Positions 35,313 through 44,140 of a stretch of DNA of 64,000 nucleotides are shown here, piece by piece (position 1 is the first letter of the stretch; every line of letters starts with the position of its first letter). Origin of the DNA: JABDII01 sp963815325 (lineage in GTDB: Bacteria; Gemmatimonadota; Gemmatimonadetes; Gemmatimonadales; GWC2-71-9). Under the pieces are notes generated by a model, which worked only from the letters and a program-made list of their open reading frames with translations, searched no databases and had not been told where the DNA came from. The stretch lies in contig CAWFGG010000006.1 of the NCBI GenBank assembly GCA_963815325.1, forward strand, positions 1 to 64,000, read 5' to 3'. The translations under genes were made by a program, and so were the position numbers.

Positions 35313-36626
35313 GTGCACGATCTCGCTGGGCAGCATCGCCGCTGGAGGATGTCGACCCGACTGGCATACGTGGGAGTCCTCCTGCTCGCGACGCTGACTC
35401 CGTTTGGTTTCGATGCGGCAGGGGGCGACGTGGCGGCGCGGCTGGCCCGGGCGCTGCATCCCACCCTCGTCCCGAGCGATGCGGTGGACGCCGTTCGCAA
35501 CGTGGCTCTGTTTGCCGGGTGGGGCATGGTATGGATGGTGACCGCTCCAGCCACCAACGTGTGGGCGTCGTTCCGCACCGCCATCATGACCGGCGCTGGG
35601 ATCAGCCTTGCCGTCGAGAGCCTTCAGCTCTGGTCGGTGCTCCGACGTGCCAGCGTCATCGACGTCGTCACCAACACAGCCGGCAGCGCAGTAGGTGCCC
35701 TGGTATTGCTGAGCCTGGTGCTCGTCATCCGCTCCCGGCGCGGAACGCGATCGTTTGTGGGGATCCCGGCCCTGGTGTTCGCCGGGTCGTACGCCATCGC
35801 GGCATTCGCGGAGGCCTTCGTTCCGCTGTTCCGGCAAAACGCGTTTCCCAATGTGTACGGCGGACCGCTCGGGCGGTTCCGCGTCGCGCTCGAGCTGTTC
35901 GATGCCGGCTCGATCCTACCCATCCCGATGGGCGACGTCTTCCTCTTCCTGCCGGTGGGTGCCTATGCCGTCGCAGCCCTGGTGGAAACGGGGCTGTCCT
36001 ACGCCGAGGCCGGCCGCCGCGTGTCCCTGGCCGGGCTGGCCTTGTTCCTCTTTGCCGAAGTGGGCCACGGCTTTCTCGGCCAACCGATTCAGCTCGGGCC
36101 GTTGGTGGCGCACGGGCTCGGTACGGCGCTGGGGGCCTGGGCGGCCGTGCTGTGGCTGCCGGGTTTGACGCGGGAGCTCAGGGGTGCTCGCCGGCCCCTG
36201 GGCCTGCTCATTGTCCATGCGCTCATCCTCTGCCTTTGGACGTGGCGACCGTTCGTACCCGAACTCGATCCGCACATCATTAGCGGGAACCTATTCGAGC
36301 GATGGTGGGTACCCCTGGCCTCGCTCGGGCAGCGGATGGACGTGTTCAGCGTGGTGGACGTTGCGGTCGGGTTCTTTCTCTACCTGCCGCTGGGCGCGCT
36401 GCTTGCGGTCTGGCCACTCGCGACGAGGGGCGCGTTGAGGACTTTCCTCCCTGGCATCTACCTGGCAGCCTTCACCGAGCTGAGCCAGTTGTTCATCGCC
36501 GGCCGGCACATGGACATCACCGACTTCCTCATTCAAGGCGCGGGCGTCGTCGTCGGATGGGTCGTGATCCGCCGGGCCGGCTTTCAGCCGTACGGCAGCG
36601 TCGTACGGCGGCGCGACCGTCCCTAG
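35313..36626 (+). CDS. VanZ-like family membrane protein
   Basis: 437 residues with about eleven membrane helices and two VanZ-like units: AVRNVALFAGWGMVW with ISLAVESLQLW and VIDVVTNTAGSAVGAL, then VVDVAVGFFLYLPLGALLAV with FTELSQLFIAGRHMDITDFL. These E-x-x-Q ... D-x-x-x-N/D patterns are characteristic of VanZ. GTG 35313 has GAGG upstream and follows the RibD-like stop by eight bases. The physiological role of chromosomal VanZ proteins is unclear, though some affect envelope drug sensitivity. Confidence 0.8.
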   Translation: MHDLAGQHRRWRMSTRLAYVGVLLLATLTPFGFDAAGGDVAARLARALHPTLVPSDAVDAVRNVALFAGWGMVWMVTAPATNVWASFRTAIMTGAGISLAVESLQLWSVLRRASVIDVVTNTAGSAVGALVLLSLVLVIRSRRGTRSFVGIPALVFAGSYAIAAFAEAFVPLFRQNAFPNVYGGPLGRFRVALELFDAGSILPIPMGDVFLFLPVGAYAVAALVETGLSYAEAGRRVSLAGLALFLFAEVGHGFLGQPIQLGPLVAHGLGTALGAWAAVLWLPGLTRELRGARRPLGLLIVHALILCLWTWRPFVPELDPHIISGNLFERWWVPLASLGQRMDVFSVVDVAVGFFLYLPLGALLAVWPLATRGALRTFLPGIYLAAFTELSQLFIAGRHMDITDFLIQGAGVVVGWVVIRRAGFQPYGSVVRRRDRP

Positions 36627-36635
36627 CGCCGGCTA

Positions 36636-37043
36636 CTACTTGTCTTCCGGCTCCCCGTCCAACTCGAGCGAAGCCGAGTTGATGCAATACCGCATTCCCG
36701 TGGGGGCCGGCCCGTCTTCGAAGATGTGGCCCAAGTGCGCGTCACAGCGGCTGCAGAGGACCTCGGTTCGTCTCATGGCGTGACTGGTATCGGACTCGGT
36801 CGACACCCCATCCGGGCTGACGGGAGCATAGAAGCTGGGCCAGCCAGTACCGGAGTCGTACTTGGTGTCCGAGGCAAAGAGCGGATTGCCACAGCAGACG
36901 CAGCGATAGACTCCCTGCTCCTTGGCATCCCAGTAGGCACCGGTAAACGGCGCTTCCGTACCTTTCCGCCGCGTGATCCGATACTGCTCGGGGGTGAGCT
37001 GTTCGGCCCACTCTGCATCGGATTTGTCGATTTTCTCTGACAT
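36636..37043 (-). CDS. msrB: Peptide-methionine (R)-S-oxide reductase MsrB
   Basis: 135 residues. The zinc site is complete (YRCVCCGNPLF and VLCSRCDAHLGHIFEDGP) and the catalytic Cys is in MRYCINSASLEL. YDSGTGWPSFYAPV is the substrate-binding signature. It reduces methionine-R-sulfoxide in proteins. ATG 37043 has GAGGA eight bases upstream. Confidence 0.95.
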   Translation of the reverse strand: MSEKIDKSDAEWAEQLTPEQYRITRRKGTEAPFTGAYWDAKEQGVYRCVCCGNPLFASDTKYDSGTGWPSFYAPVSPDGVSTESDTSHAMRRTEVLCSRCDAHLGHIFEDGPAPTGMRYCINSASLELDGEPEDK

Positions 37044-37446
37044 GGTCACTGTCCTCTGTCAATTGGAGCGGCGGGCCGGTCCGGCATCCCGCCGCGTGTC
37101 AGCATACAAGTTCCATTAGCCGATCCAGCAAGGGCAAGGGCCCGCGTGCTCTGCCCGACAGGGGCATTCCTTCGGGCCAGCGCCCGGCTGGTCCGCCCGA
37201 CGTGCAGGTCGACCGCGGTGATTCGTCCATCTGAATGACAGCCGACTCGTTACGGTTCCCCGGCTCATGGTGGGCGGGTGGACAACTCCTGCGCGGCGGA
37301 TCGGGGTTTCGTTTCCCGGTCCTGGATCGTCGTCGGAGGCGGGGCCCGACAAGTCGGGTCAGGCAACGCCGACTGGGGTTGCTGATTGAGAATTGTTGGA
37401 CAATGTTTGCTGGTAGCGTGCCTCTGATGCTCCCTACTTCGTCGAG
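37044..37446. other. Divergent intergenic region
   Basis: 403 bases between msrB (minus) and the Ig-like lipoprotein (plus). No gene with a credible start fits. It should carry two promoters; no conserved motif stands out to me. Confidence 0.3.
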
Positions 37447-38142
37447 ATGACCATGAATGGCCATACCGCTCGCGTGTCCGGTCTTTGCGCCGTCCTCGTT
37501 CTCGTGGCGTGCGGCACGGACACCCCGTCCGCGCCCCCACCCCCCATTACCATTGCCGTCTTCACCGGCAACAATCAGATGGAACAGGTCACGACGCGGC
37601 TCGCGCCCATCAGGGTCATCGCCACGCGGTTGGGCAACCCGGAGGAGGACGTGGCCGTGACGTGGTCCGCGACGGGCGGCACGGTGAACCCCACGTCGAC
37701 CGTAACCGCGAACGGCGGCATTGCCTCGACCACGTGGGACCTACCGTCGGTCGCCGGTACGTATACGGTCCAGGCGTCGGCCGCCGAGGCGAGCAATTCG
37801 CCCGTGACCTTCTCGGCCACGGCACTGCCCGGCCCCCCCACAGCCATGACGAAGGGCGAGGGCGACGGGCAATCCGGGCCGGTCAACACGACCTTGCCAA
37901 CCAACCTGCAGGTCGCGGTGGAAGACGCGTACCGGAATCCACTGGCGGGGTTGACCATCACCTGGAGCGTCACCTCGGGGGCGGCCACCGTCACTCCCAT
38001 CACGCCGCAGACCGACGCGAACGGAATTTCCGCAGCCCAAGTGCTGCTCGGCGCGACACCGGGGCCGATCACCGTTATGGCCTCGGCAAGCGTGGTGCTT
38101 CAGGGCGCGCCGGCGGTGTTCGACCTGACGGCGACCCCCTAG
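37447..38142 (+). CDS. Ig-like (Big-1) domain lipoprotein
   Basis: 231 residues. The signal peptide ends in AVLVLVACGTDT, a lipobox. After a Pro-rich linker there are two Ig-like beta-sandwich repeats of about 95 residues: PIRVIATRLGNPEEDVAVTW ... GGIASTTWDLPSVAGTYTVQ, and LQVAVEDAYRNPLAGLTITW ... DANGISAAQVLLGATPGPI. They have the bacterial Ig-like 'V.D..GNPV.G..V.W' pattern. Probably anchored in the outer membrane. Start codons at 37447 and 37453 are both possible. Confidence 0.82.
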   Translation: MTMNGHTARVSGLCAVLVLVACGTDTPSAPPPPITIAVFTGNNQMEQVTTRLAPIRVIATRLGNPEEDVAVTWSATGGTVNPTSTVTANGGIASTTWDLPSVAGTYTVQASAAEASNSPVTFSATALPGPPTAMTKGEGDGQSGPVNTTLPTNLQVAVEDAYRNPLAGLTITWSVTSGAATVTPITPQTDANGISAAQVLLGATPGPITVMASASVVLQGAPAVFDLTATP

Positions 38143-38178
38143 GCGGCGCGCCCCCGGCTGAGAACTCGGTTCGACCGC

Positions 38179-38580
38179 TCAGAGTCTCCCGGTCGCGTAG
38201 GCCTGGACGATGTCGGTCTGGGAGATGACGCCCGCAAGCTCCCCGCCGCTTTCGACGAAGAGCCGGTGGATACCCAAATAGAGCATTTGCTGGGCGGCTT
38301 CGCGCACGTCGACGTCGGGGGCAACCGTCTTGGGGCGTGGGGTCATGATCTCGCTCACGGTCGTCTCATCGAGCAGTGGCACGAGATCTCCCTCACGGCC
38401 TTGCTCGGCAAGTGAGGTCAGGAGATCCGTGGTCGAGAGCACTCCCACCAAAAGACCTTTGCGGTCAACGACCGGGAGACCGGTCACGTGAGCGTCCGCC
38501 AGGATAATGATCGCCTCTCCCACCGTGGCGGCCATCGGCACGGTCACGAGATCTTTCTGCATCACGTCGGCGACTTTCAT
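38179..38580 (-). CDS. CBS-domain pair protein
   Basis: 133 residues made of two CBS motifs: KVADVMQKDLVTVPMAATVG with LPVVDRKGLLVGVLSTTDLL, and VSEIMTPRPKTVAPDVDVRE with GELAGVISQTDIVQA. CBS pairs bind adenosyl nucleotides and act as sensors or regulators; there is no fused effector domain. ATG 38580 begins the first motif; another ATG at 38592 is in frame. Confidence 0.88.
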   Translation of the reverse strand: MKVADVMQKDLVTVPMAATVGEAIIILADAHVTGLPVVDRKGLLVGVLSTTDLLTSLAEQGREGDLVPLLDETTVSEIMTPRPKTVAPDVDVREAAQQMLYLGIHRLFVESGGELAGVISQTDIVQAYATGRL

Positions 38581-38592
38581 GGCAGTTCCCAT

Positions 38593-38988
38593 TCAGGTGG
38601 AGTTCGACCATCCAGGTCCGGCAAGAAGAAGCGCTCACGCGCCACACCGATGCGTGCGCCTTCGAGACCGCCCGGATCGAGGAACCGGGTGTGATCGTCA
38701 CTTCCCTTCCCTTCACTCGACTCGGTGATGGCGTCGCGTGAGACGGTAGCCATACTCGAACATGTGCCATCAATCGTAACCACCAAGGAGCGCCGGCGGA
38801 AAGAGGCGGTTTGGGCCACACAGGGCGCCGAGGCGGAGACCCGGGCTCGCTCACCCCGTGTCCTGGAAATGTGCGGGCTGAACCGTCGATCGAGGCGACC
38901 TTGGGACACCATACGCCCGCAAGGATGAATAGATATAGAAGGCGGGCGGAAGGCTTGTTTAGGCACGGGAGCCGGAGGACCCGGCGGG
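38593..38988. other. Intergenic region containing an amidase gene fragment
   Basis: 396 bases between the CBS gene start and the threonine aldolase stop. Besides the amidase fragment at 38625-38740 and a short GGGTC/GACCC hairpin near 38978-38996 that may end the aldolase transcript, I see no gene. Confidence 0.45.
38625..38740 (-). pseudogene. Fragment copied from (or homologous to) the secreted amidase gene
   Basis: These 116 bases match 14505-14620 with six mismatches and no gaps, about 95% identity. Read on the minus strand they encode RDAITESSEGKGSDDHTRF followed by LDPGGLEGARIGVARERFF, as in the intact amidase. Nothing on either side continues the match, so this is a short remnant of a paralogue or a small copied segment. 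No expression is expected. Confidence 0.8.
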
Positions 38989-40023
38989 TCAGGACCCGAG
39001 AATACGCCGGGCGGCCGCGGCGAAGGCGTGGACGTCCTCTTCGGTCGTGTCGAACGCCGTCATCCACCGCACTTCCGACGTCTGCTCGTTCCACACGTAG
39101 AAGAAGTACTCCGCCTGAAGCGCTGCGATGTGCTGCGACGGAATGGCGGCGAAGACCGCGTTGGCCTCAACCGGCTGTGTGATCCGTACGTTGGGCACGC
39201 CGGCCATGGCATCCCGCAGCCGGCGGGCCATGCGGTTTGCATGCTCCGCGTTCTGCCGCCAGAGGCCATCTCGCAGGAGGGCGTCGAACTGGACGGCAAT
39301 GAAACGCATTTTCGACGCCAGCTGCATGCTCTGCTTCCGCAGGAAGCGAAAATCCTCGGCGTGTTCGCGCCGAAAGAAGATCAGGGCCTCACCGCCCATC
39401 AGGCCGTTCTTGGTTCCGCCGAACGACAGGACGTCGACTCCCGCATCGACCGTCGTGGCCCTGAGGCTCGAACCCAGCGCTACCGCGGCATTGGCGATCC
39501 GGGCGCCGTCCATGTGGAGGACCATGCCGTGGCCATGAGCGAGATCCGCCAGGGCCCTGATTTCCTCGGGGCGGTAGACGGTGCCGAGTTCGGTGGCTTG
39601 GGTGATCGACACGACCCGTGGCTGGGCGTGATGTTCGACGCCGAATCCGCGCAAGTGCGGCAGGAGATCGTCGGGACGCAGTTTCCCATCGGCGGTTTGG
39701 ACGGTGAGCAGCTTGCACCCCGTGAATTTTTCGGGCGCTCCACACTCATCCACGTTGATGTGGGCCGACTCGGCACACAGCACGGCGTGATACGATTCGG
39801 TGACGGCGCAAATCGCCAGGACGTTGGCTCCCGTGCCGCCGTAGACGAAGAAGACGTCGATGTCCTCGCCCAGGAGGCTCTGGAATCTGGCGATGGCCTG
39901 GGCCGTGTAGGGATCGTCTCCGTAGGCGGGAACGTGCCCCTGGTTGGCGTCGATGATGGCTTGAAGGACGGCGGGATGCACGCCCGCACTGTTGTCGCTC
40001 GCAAAGCTACGCCGTTCCGTCAC
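38989..40023 (-). CDS. L-threonine aldolase (low specificity)
   Basis: 344 residues, PLP-dependent fold type I. The start RSFASDNSAGVHPAVLQAII and FVYGGTGANVLAICAVTESY match the family. The PLP Lys is in DVLSFGGTKNGLMGGEAL, and VLHMDGARIANAAVALG holds the cofactor-contacting Asp and Arg. It cleaves threonine or allo-threonine to glycine and acetaldehyde. GTG 40023 overlaps the stop of the DUF58 gene, so it is the last gene of a long coupled operon, an unusual partner for that cluster. Confidence 0.9.
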   Translation of the reverse strand: MTERRSFASDNSAGVHPAVLQAIIDANQGHVPAYGDDPYTAQAIARFQSLLGEDIDVFFVYGGTGANVLAICAVTESYHAVLCAESAHINVDECGAPEKFTGCKLLTVQTADGKLRPDDLLPHLRGFGVEHHAQPRVVSITQATELGTVYRPEEIRALADLAHGHGMVLHMDGARIANAAVALGSSLRATTVDAGVDVLSFGGTKNGLMGGEALIFFRREHAEDFRFLRKQSMQLASKMRFIAVQFDALLRDGLWRQNAEHANRMARRLRDAMAGVPNVRITQPVEANAVFAAIPSQHIAALQAEYFFYVWNEQTSEVRWMTAFDTTEEDVHAFAAAARRILGS

Positions 40024-41339
40024 AAGAGGCCCCGTCGCTTGAGTTCGGTATACTGCTCGATCACCGCCTCGCTGGCTCTCGCTGGCGGGACGTCGAGCAC
40101 GAGCACGCCCCGCGCCCGCATCGTACCCAAGGCCACTTCACGCGCCATGAGCAACTCCTCCGCGGCGGCCCGCTCGAATCCCTCCCGGGTGTCCGAGGGC
40201 CGACGGCTGGCCACACCCTCGAGCGCTGGATCCCGCAGGGTTACCGCAAGCGGGAGGTGCCGTGGCCGGAGCGAGCCGACGTGCGTCACAAAGGCTTCGC
40301 TCGCGTGCCGGTCGATGACATCCGTGAAGACCACCGGCATGGCCCGTTTGCGATTCCGGGTAGCCAGATACCGAAAGGCGGCCGGGTAGTCCGACTCGAC
40401 GAGCCGCCCTTCGACGCCCGCAAGCGCGTTCAGAATACCCCGCAACGCCCGGCGTCCGCGGGCGGGCGCCAGGTACGACTCGACATTCTGGGCAAAGACC
40501 ATCAGGCCGACATTGTCGTCGTGCTCCACGGCGGCATGCGCCAACTGGAGTGCCGCGCGGATGGCATACTCGAGGCGCGCCACCCCATCAATCTCGGCGG
40601 TGAGGAGCCGACCGGCATCGATCACGAGGAGCACCTGCTGCCGCCGTTCATCTTCATATCGCCGCACCATCAACTTGCGCCGCCGTGCGGTTGCCTTCCA
40701 GTCGATGGTCCTGCTGTCGTCGCCGGGGACCCACTCCTTGAGGCTCTCGAACAGTCGCCCCTCGCCCGGGCGGCGGATGCTCCGCAGGCCCGCTTCGCGA
40801 CGACGCGAGGCTTGGGCGGGGAGTCCCCGCTGCCGGATGCCGGACAACGCCGGGAACACCACGGCCGTCCACGGCCGGTCGAGCACCCCTTGGCGCCACA
40901 TGAGACCCAACGGACCCAGACTTCTCAAGGTAATTCGCCCACCCGAGCCGGTTCCTCGGCGCTCCGGCCTGATATCCAGCCGCTCCCGCACGGTCGTACC
41001 CGGAGGTATCCGGAGTTCGCGTAGGTCCGGCCCCGCGGGAGCCAGAGGACCGGGAAGCGCTTCGCGCACCCGGAGTCGGATGGGACGGCGGCCATGATGC
41101 GACCATGAATACCAGACAGGCAGGACCCGCCCGAGGGAGAACGCCGGTGGGGATTCGCGGCCGACGTCGAGTCGTGCCGGGGCGGGGGCCAGCCACGCAT
41201 CGAGGAGTAGGGCCATGAGCCACACGATGTCGCATACGACGAGCGCCGCCAAGGCCGCGGGCCAGAGCACGCCGAGCGGCGCGACGAGGGCCAGGCCGGC
41301 AGCGACAAGGAGCCAGCGGCGCGACGGCACGAATCTCAT
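40020..41339 (-). CDS. DUF58 domain protein (MoxR-associated)
   Basis: 439 residues. Two N-terminal membrane helices are followed by a beta-rich region and the DUF58 core: GEGRLFESLKEWVPGDDSRT then IDWKATARRRKLMVRRYEDE, then a von Willebrand-A-like fold starting QQVLLVIDAGRLL. Proteins of this kind accompany MoxR ATPases and are thought to be their substrate or adaptor. The gene overlaps the MoxR stop by ATGA. Confidence 0.9.
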   Translation of the reverse strand: MRFVPSRRWLLVAAGLALVAPLGVLWPAALAALVVCDIVWLMALLLDAWLAPAPARLDVGRESPPAFSLGRVLPVWYSWSHHGRRPIRLRVREALPGPLAPAGPDLRELRIPPGTTVRERLDIRPERRGTGSGGRITLRSLGPLGLMWRQGVLDRPWTAVVFPALSGIRQRGLPAQASRRREAGLRSIRRPGEGRLFESLKEWVPGDDSRTIDWKATARRRKLMVRRYEDERRQQVLLVIDAGRLLTAEIDGVARLEYAIRAALQLAHAAVEHDDNVGLMVFAQNVESYLAPARGRRALRGILNALAGVEGRLVESDYPAAFRYLATRNRKRAMPVVFTDVIDRHASEAFVTHVGSLRPRHLPLAVTLRDPALEGVASRRPSDTREGFERAAAEELLMAREVALGTMRARGVLVLDVPPARASEAVIEQYTELKRRGLL

Positions 41340-42298
41340 TCCGGAGCTGGCACCTTTTCCAGAATCGAGTCCAGAACCGTGTCGGGTGAGGCTCCCTCCA
41401 GTTCCAGCTCGGGGGCCATGACCACACGATGCCGCAGCACCGCGTTGGCGGACCGCTTGACGTCATCGGGTACCGCGTACGCCCGGCCACTCATGAGTGC
41501 CACTGCTTGGGACAGCTTGAGGAGCCCAACACTGGCCCGCGGTGAGGCGCCCAGCGTCAGGGCTGGTGCCGTTCGCGTGGCGCGCACGATCCGGGTCACA
41601 TATGCAACGAGGCTTGGTTCGACTCGCACCGCGCGCGCGGCCCGCCTGAGTGCTTCGAGTCCACGGGCATCGAGTCCCGAGTCGATCCCGAAACTGCTCG
41701 GGTCGTCGGACTCGAAGCCCTCCAGGACGCGGGAGAGAATCCCCTGCTCGACCGCCTCCGCGGGATAGTCCAGCACGACCTTCACTAAGAAGCGATCGAG
41801 TTCGGCCTCAGGGAGCGGGTAGGTGCCCTCGAACTCGATCGGATTCTGGGTCGCGAAGACCGTAAAGGACGCCGACAGGGCATGGGAGACCCCGTCCACG
41901 GTGACGCTCCGTTCCTGCATGGCCTCGAGCAGGGCGGCCTGGGTTTTTGCCGGAGCGCGATTGATCTCGTCAGCGAGAATGAGATCCGCAAAGAGGGGAC
42001 CCGGCCGAAATGAGAACTTCCCTTCGGCCGCGAGAAAATTGATGCCGGTGATGTCCGACGGCATCAGGTCCGGCGTGAACTGGATGCGACGGAACTCGAG
42101 GTCGAGAGCCACACTCAGGGTGCGGACCAAGAGTGTCTTCGCCGTGCCCGGGACTCCTTCGAGCAACACGTGTCCGCGGGCGATGAGCGCAGCCAGGGCA
42201 TCGTGCACCACGGCTTCCTGCCCGAGCACCACGTGATTCAGGCGACGTACGATGTCCCGGGCCCGCTCGGCCTGGGCTTGGATATCGGGACCGTTCAC
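41336..42298 (-). CDS. MoxR-family AAA+ ATPase
   Basis: 320 residues. Walker A is LLEGVPGTAKTLLVRTL, Walker B LILADEINRAPAKTQAALLE, sensor 1 FTVFATQNPIEFEGTYPLPE and sensor 2 ASPRASVGLLKLSQA. It is a chaperone-like ATPase of the MoxR group, probably acting with the DUF58 protein. The GTG at 42298 overlaps the TGA of the DUF4350 gene. The longer open frame up to 42712 reads through the neighbour in a wrong frame. Confidence 0.93.
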   Translation of the reverse strand: MNGPDIQAQAERARDIVRRLNHVVLGQEAVVHDALAALIARGHVLLEGVPGTAKTLLVRTLSVALDLEFRRIQFTPDLMPSDITGINFLAAEGKFSFRPGPLFADLILADEINRAPAKTQAALLEAMQERSVTVDGVSHALSASFTVFATQNPIEFEGTYPLPEAELDRFLVKVVLDYPAEAVEQGILSRVLEGFESDDPSSFGIDSGLDARGLEALRRAARAVRVEPSLVAYVTRIVRATRTAPALTLGASPRASVGLLKLSQAVALMSGRAYAVPDDVKRSANAVLRHRVVMAPELELEGASPDTVLDSILEKVPAPE

Positions 42299-43503
42299 GG
42301 TTTCAGATCCTCCCACACGTCCTCCACGGCATGAGCAGCCGTCAACACGGCATCGTCGCGTTCCGGGCCACGGGTCAGCTGAGTGAGCCGCTCCAGTGCG
42401 GACCGGCCTTTCGAAGTGTGCAGGTTCGGGGCGAGGGCCGCGAGCCAGGCCGTCGGATCGGGATCGGTGCCGCGGCCTATCCGGGAGAGTCTGCGCTCGA
42501 GCCCCCGCACGATCAACCTGACCGCCGTCGCTTGGCCATGGGCAGCCGCGAGCGCGGTGGCAAGCGCCCGCACGTGTTCGAGCGGCGAGCGCCGTTCGCG
42601 GCGAAGCAGCGTCGTCACCGGGCCAAAGCGAACGCCGCTCGCGAGCAACGCGAGCAGTCCGACGGCCGCGAGTTGCCATGCGGCCCAGCCCCACGGCGAT
42701 TCGAGGCTCCACGCGACGACGGCCTTGGAAAGCGAGCCGCTCTGCCCAAAACCCTGATGGTATTCGTCGAATATCGCCGTCGAGTACCGCCCGGCGACCT
42801 GTTCCATCGCGAAGATCCCGGCCTCGGTGTCACGCATTCTCCGATTCCCGAATACGGCGCCATCGGCGATCAGAGTGACGATCCGCCCGGAAGCGTAATG
42901 GAACTGTAACGCAGCCGCCCGGCCTCCCTCCGTGGCCAGGAGCGTGTCGACGCGGTCGGGCCGCGGTACAGTGCACTGGGCGACTCCCAGGTCGGCGACA
43001 CTGGACGAATCGACGACCATCGCCTCCCCCGTGCGGGCCAGGACCGCGGTGACCCAGATGGGGGCTCGCGCTGGTACCCCCGCCGGGCGGGCGGCAACCG
43101 AGTCCGAACGGGGCTGGGCCACGTAGCCGAAGCACCGCATGGCGGCGTTGGCCGACGGGCCGGCGAGCAGCACATCGAGGCCCTGCCGGCCGACCTCGAG
43201 CAGTGCAGCCCCATCCCAGACATCCAGGGCCCGAGAAGGATCGAGCACGGCGACCACGGATCGACCTGCGTCGCTCGGCCGGGCGAGGAGGGCGAGCCGG
43301 CGCCGGTGGCGCTCCACCCGAATACCAACCCGCTCGAGCGCCTCGCTCAGCCCGCGGGCGCCCCACGGCCCGCTCAGGTAGGTCGATCGGCGCTGGTCGA
43401 CGTCGCCGGCTTCGTGGCGCCGGGGAGCTCCCGTCAGAGCCACGATCAAGATGAGCGTCAGCAGGATGCCGATGCCCAGGCTCAGGTCAGGTCGCAGCTG
43501 CAC
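42295..43503 (-). CDS. DUF4350 domain membrane protein
   Basis: 402 residues. One N-terminal membrane helix (LGIGILLTLILIVALTG) is followed by a soluble DUF4350 domain (STYLSGPWGARGLSEALERV, VVAVLDPSRALDVWDGAALL, FDEYHQGFG), then a second helix (WQLAAVGLLALLASGVRFGP) and a cytoplasmic tail. GTG 43503 has GGAG seven bases upstream. It overlaps genes on both sides, so it is part of the MoxR operon. Role unknown, perhaps a partner of the ATPase at the membrane. Confidence 0.82.
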   Translation of the reverse strand: MQLRPDLSLGIGILLTLILIVALTGAPRRHEAGDVDQRRSTYLSGPWGARGLSEALERVGIRVERHRRRLALLARPSDAGRSVVAVLDPSRALDVWDGAALLEVGRQGLDVLLAGPSANAAMRCFGYVAQPRSDSVAARPAGVPARAPIWVTAVLARTGEAMVVDSSSVADLGVAQCTVPRPDRVDTLLATEGGRAAALQFHYASGRIVTLIADGAVFGNRRMRDTEAGIFAMEQVAGRYSTAIFDEYHQGFGQSGSLSKAVVAWSLESPWGWAAWQLAAVGLLALLASGVRFGPVTTLLRRERRSPLEHVRALATALAAAHGQATAVRLIVRGLERRLSRIGRGTDPDPTAWLAALAPNLHTSKGRSALERLTQLTRGPERDDAVLTAAHAVEDVWEDLKP

Positions 43504-44128
43504 GCCATTCTCCAGCGGCACGCGACTGCCAGGCAAGGTATTCCTCTTCGGTGCAGCGCTCGCGGCCAAAGACGAAACGATAGAGATCCTCCACCAATCG
43601 TCGCAGCCGATCGCGGTCGCCCGGATCCAGCGCCGACTCATACGGGTACTCGCCTGGCGTCTTGGCCTGACGATAGCGAACCAGGCCCCGCGCATCGAGG
43701 TCCAGCACCAGCGCGTGCCAGCCAGCTTGGACGGCCGCGGCATACTGTCCTTCGGCCGCATACTGGTCCGCATACCGACGATACCACGCCGCATCGTGCG
43801 GTTCCGGCGTCGGCTGGGTCTCCGGATGGTCGACCGGCCGCCCTCGTGGGCGGATGGTCTGGAGGAGCGTCCAACCAGCGTGGACGATGATTGCGACGAG
43901 AAGCGCGACGAGCCCGAGCAGAAACCACTGATACAGGACCGGGTTCCCGTCCCGGAACGCGGCAAGCCACCCCGTCAAGAGGTTCCAGCCGCGGGCGAGC
44001 CACTGCAGCGGATCGACCCGTGGCGTCCAGTCATAGGCGGGCCCGGCGAACACTGAATCCAGCACTGCGCGGAGCGAGTCACGGGGAATCGGGGCTCCAC
44101 CGCCCGGGGGCGCGAGTGCGGGCATCAT
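43487..44128 (-). CDS. DUF4129 domain membrane protein
   Basis: 213 residues. A single helix (QWFLLGLVALLVAIIVHAGW) separates a short N-terminal part from the C-terminal DUF4129 domain, recognised by AAWYRRYADQYAAEGQYAAA, VRYRQAKTPGEYPYESA and YRFVFGRERCTEEEYLAWQS. DUF4129 proteins regularly accompany MoxR/DUF58 genes. GTG 44131 and ATG 44128 are adjacent candidate starts. Confidence 0.85.
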   Translation of the reverse strand: MMPALAPPGGGAPIPRDSLRAVLDSVFAGPAYDWTPRVDPLQWLARGWNLLTGWLAAFRDGNPVLYQWFLLGLVALLVAIIVHAGWTLLQTIRPRGRPVDHPETQPTPEPHDAAWYRRYADQYAAEGQYAAAVQAGWHALVLDLDARGLVRYRQAKTPGEYPYESALDPGDRDRLRRLVEDLYRFVFGRERCTEEEYLAWQSRAAGEWRAAAT

Positions 44129-44140
44129 CACCGAGCCTCT

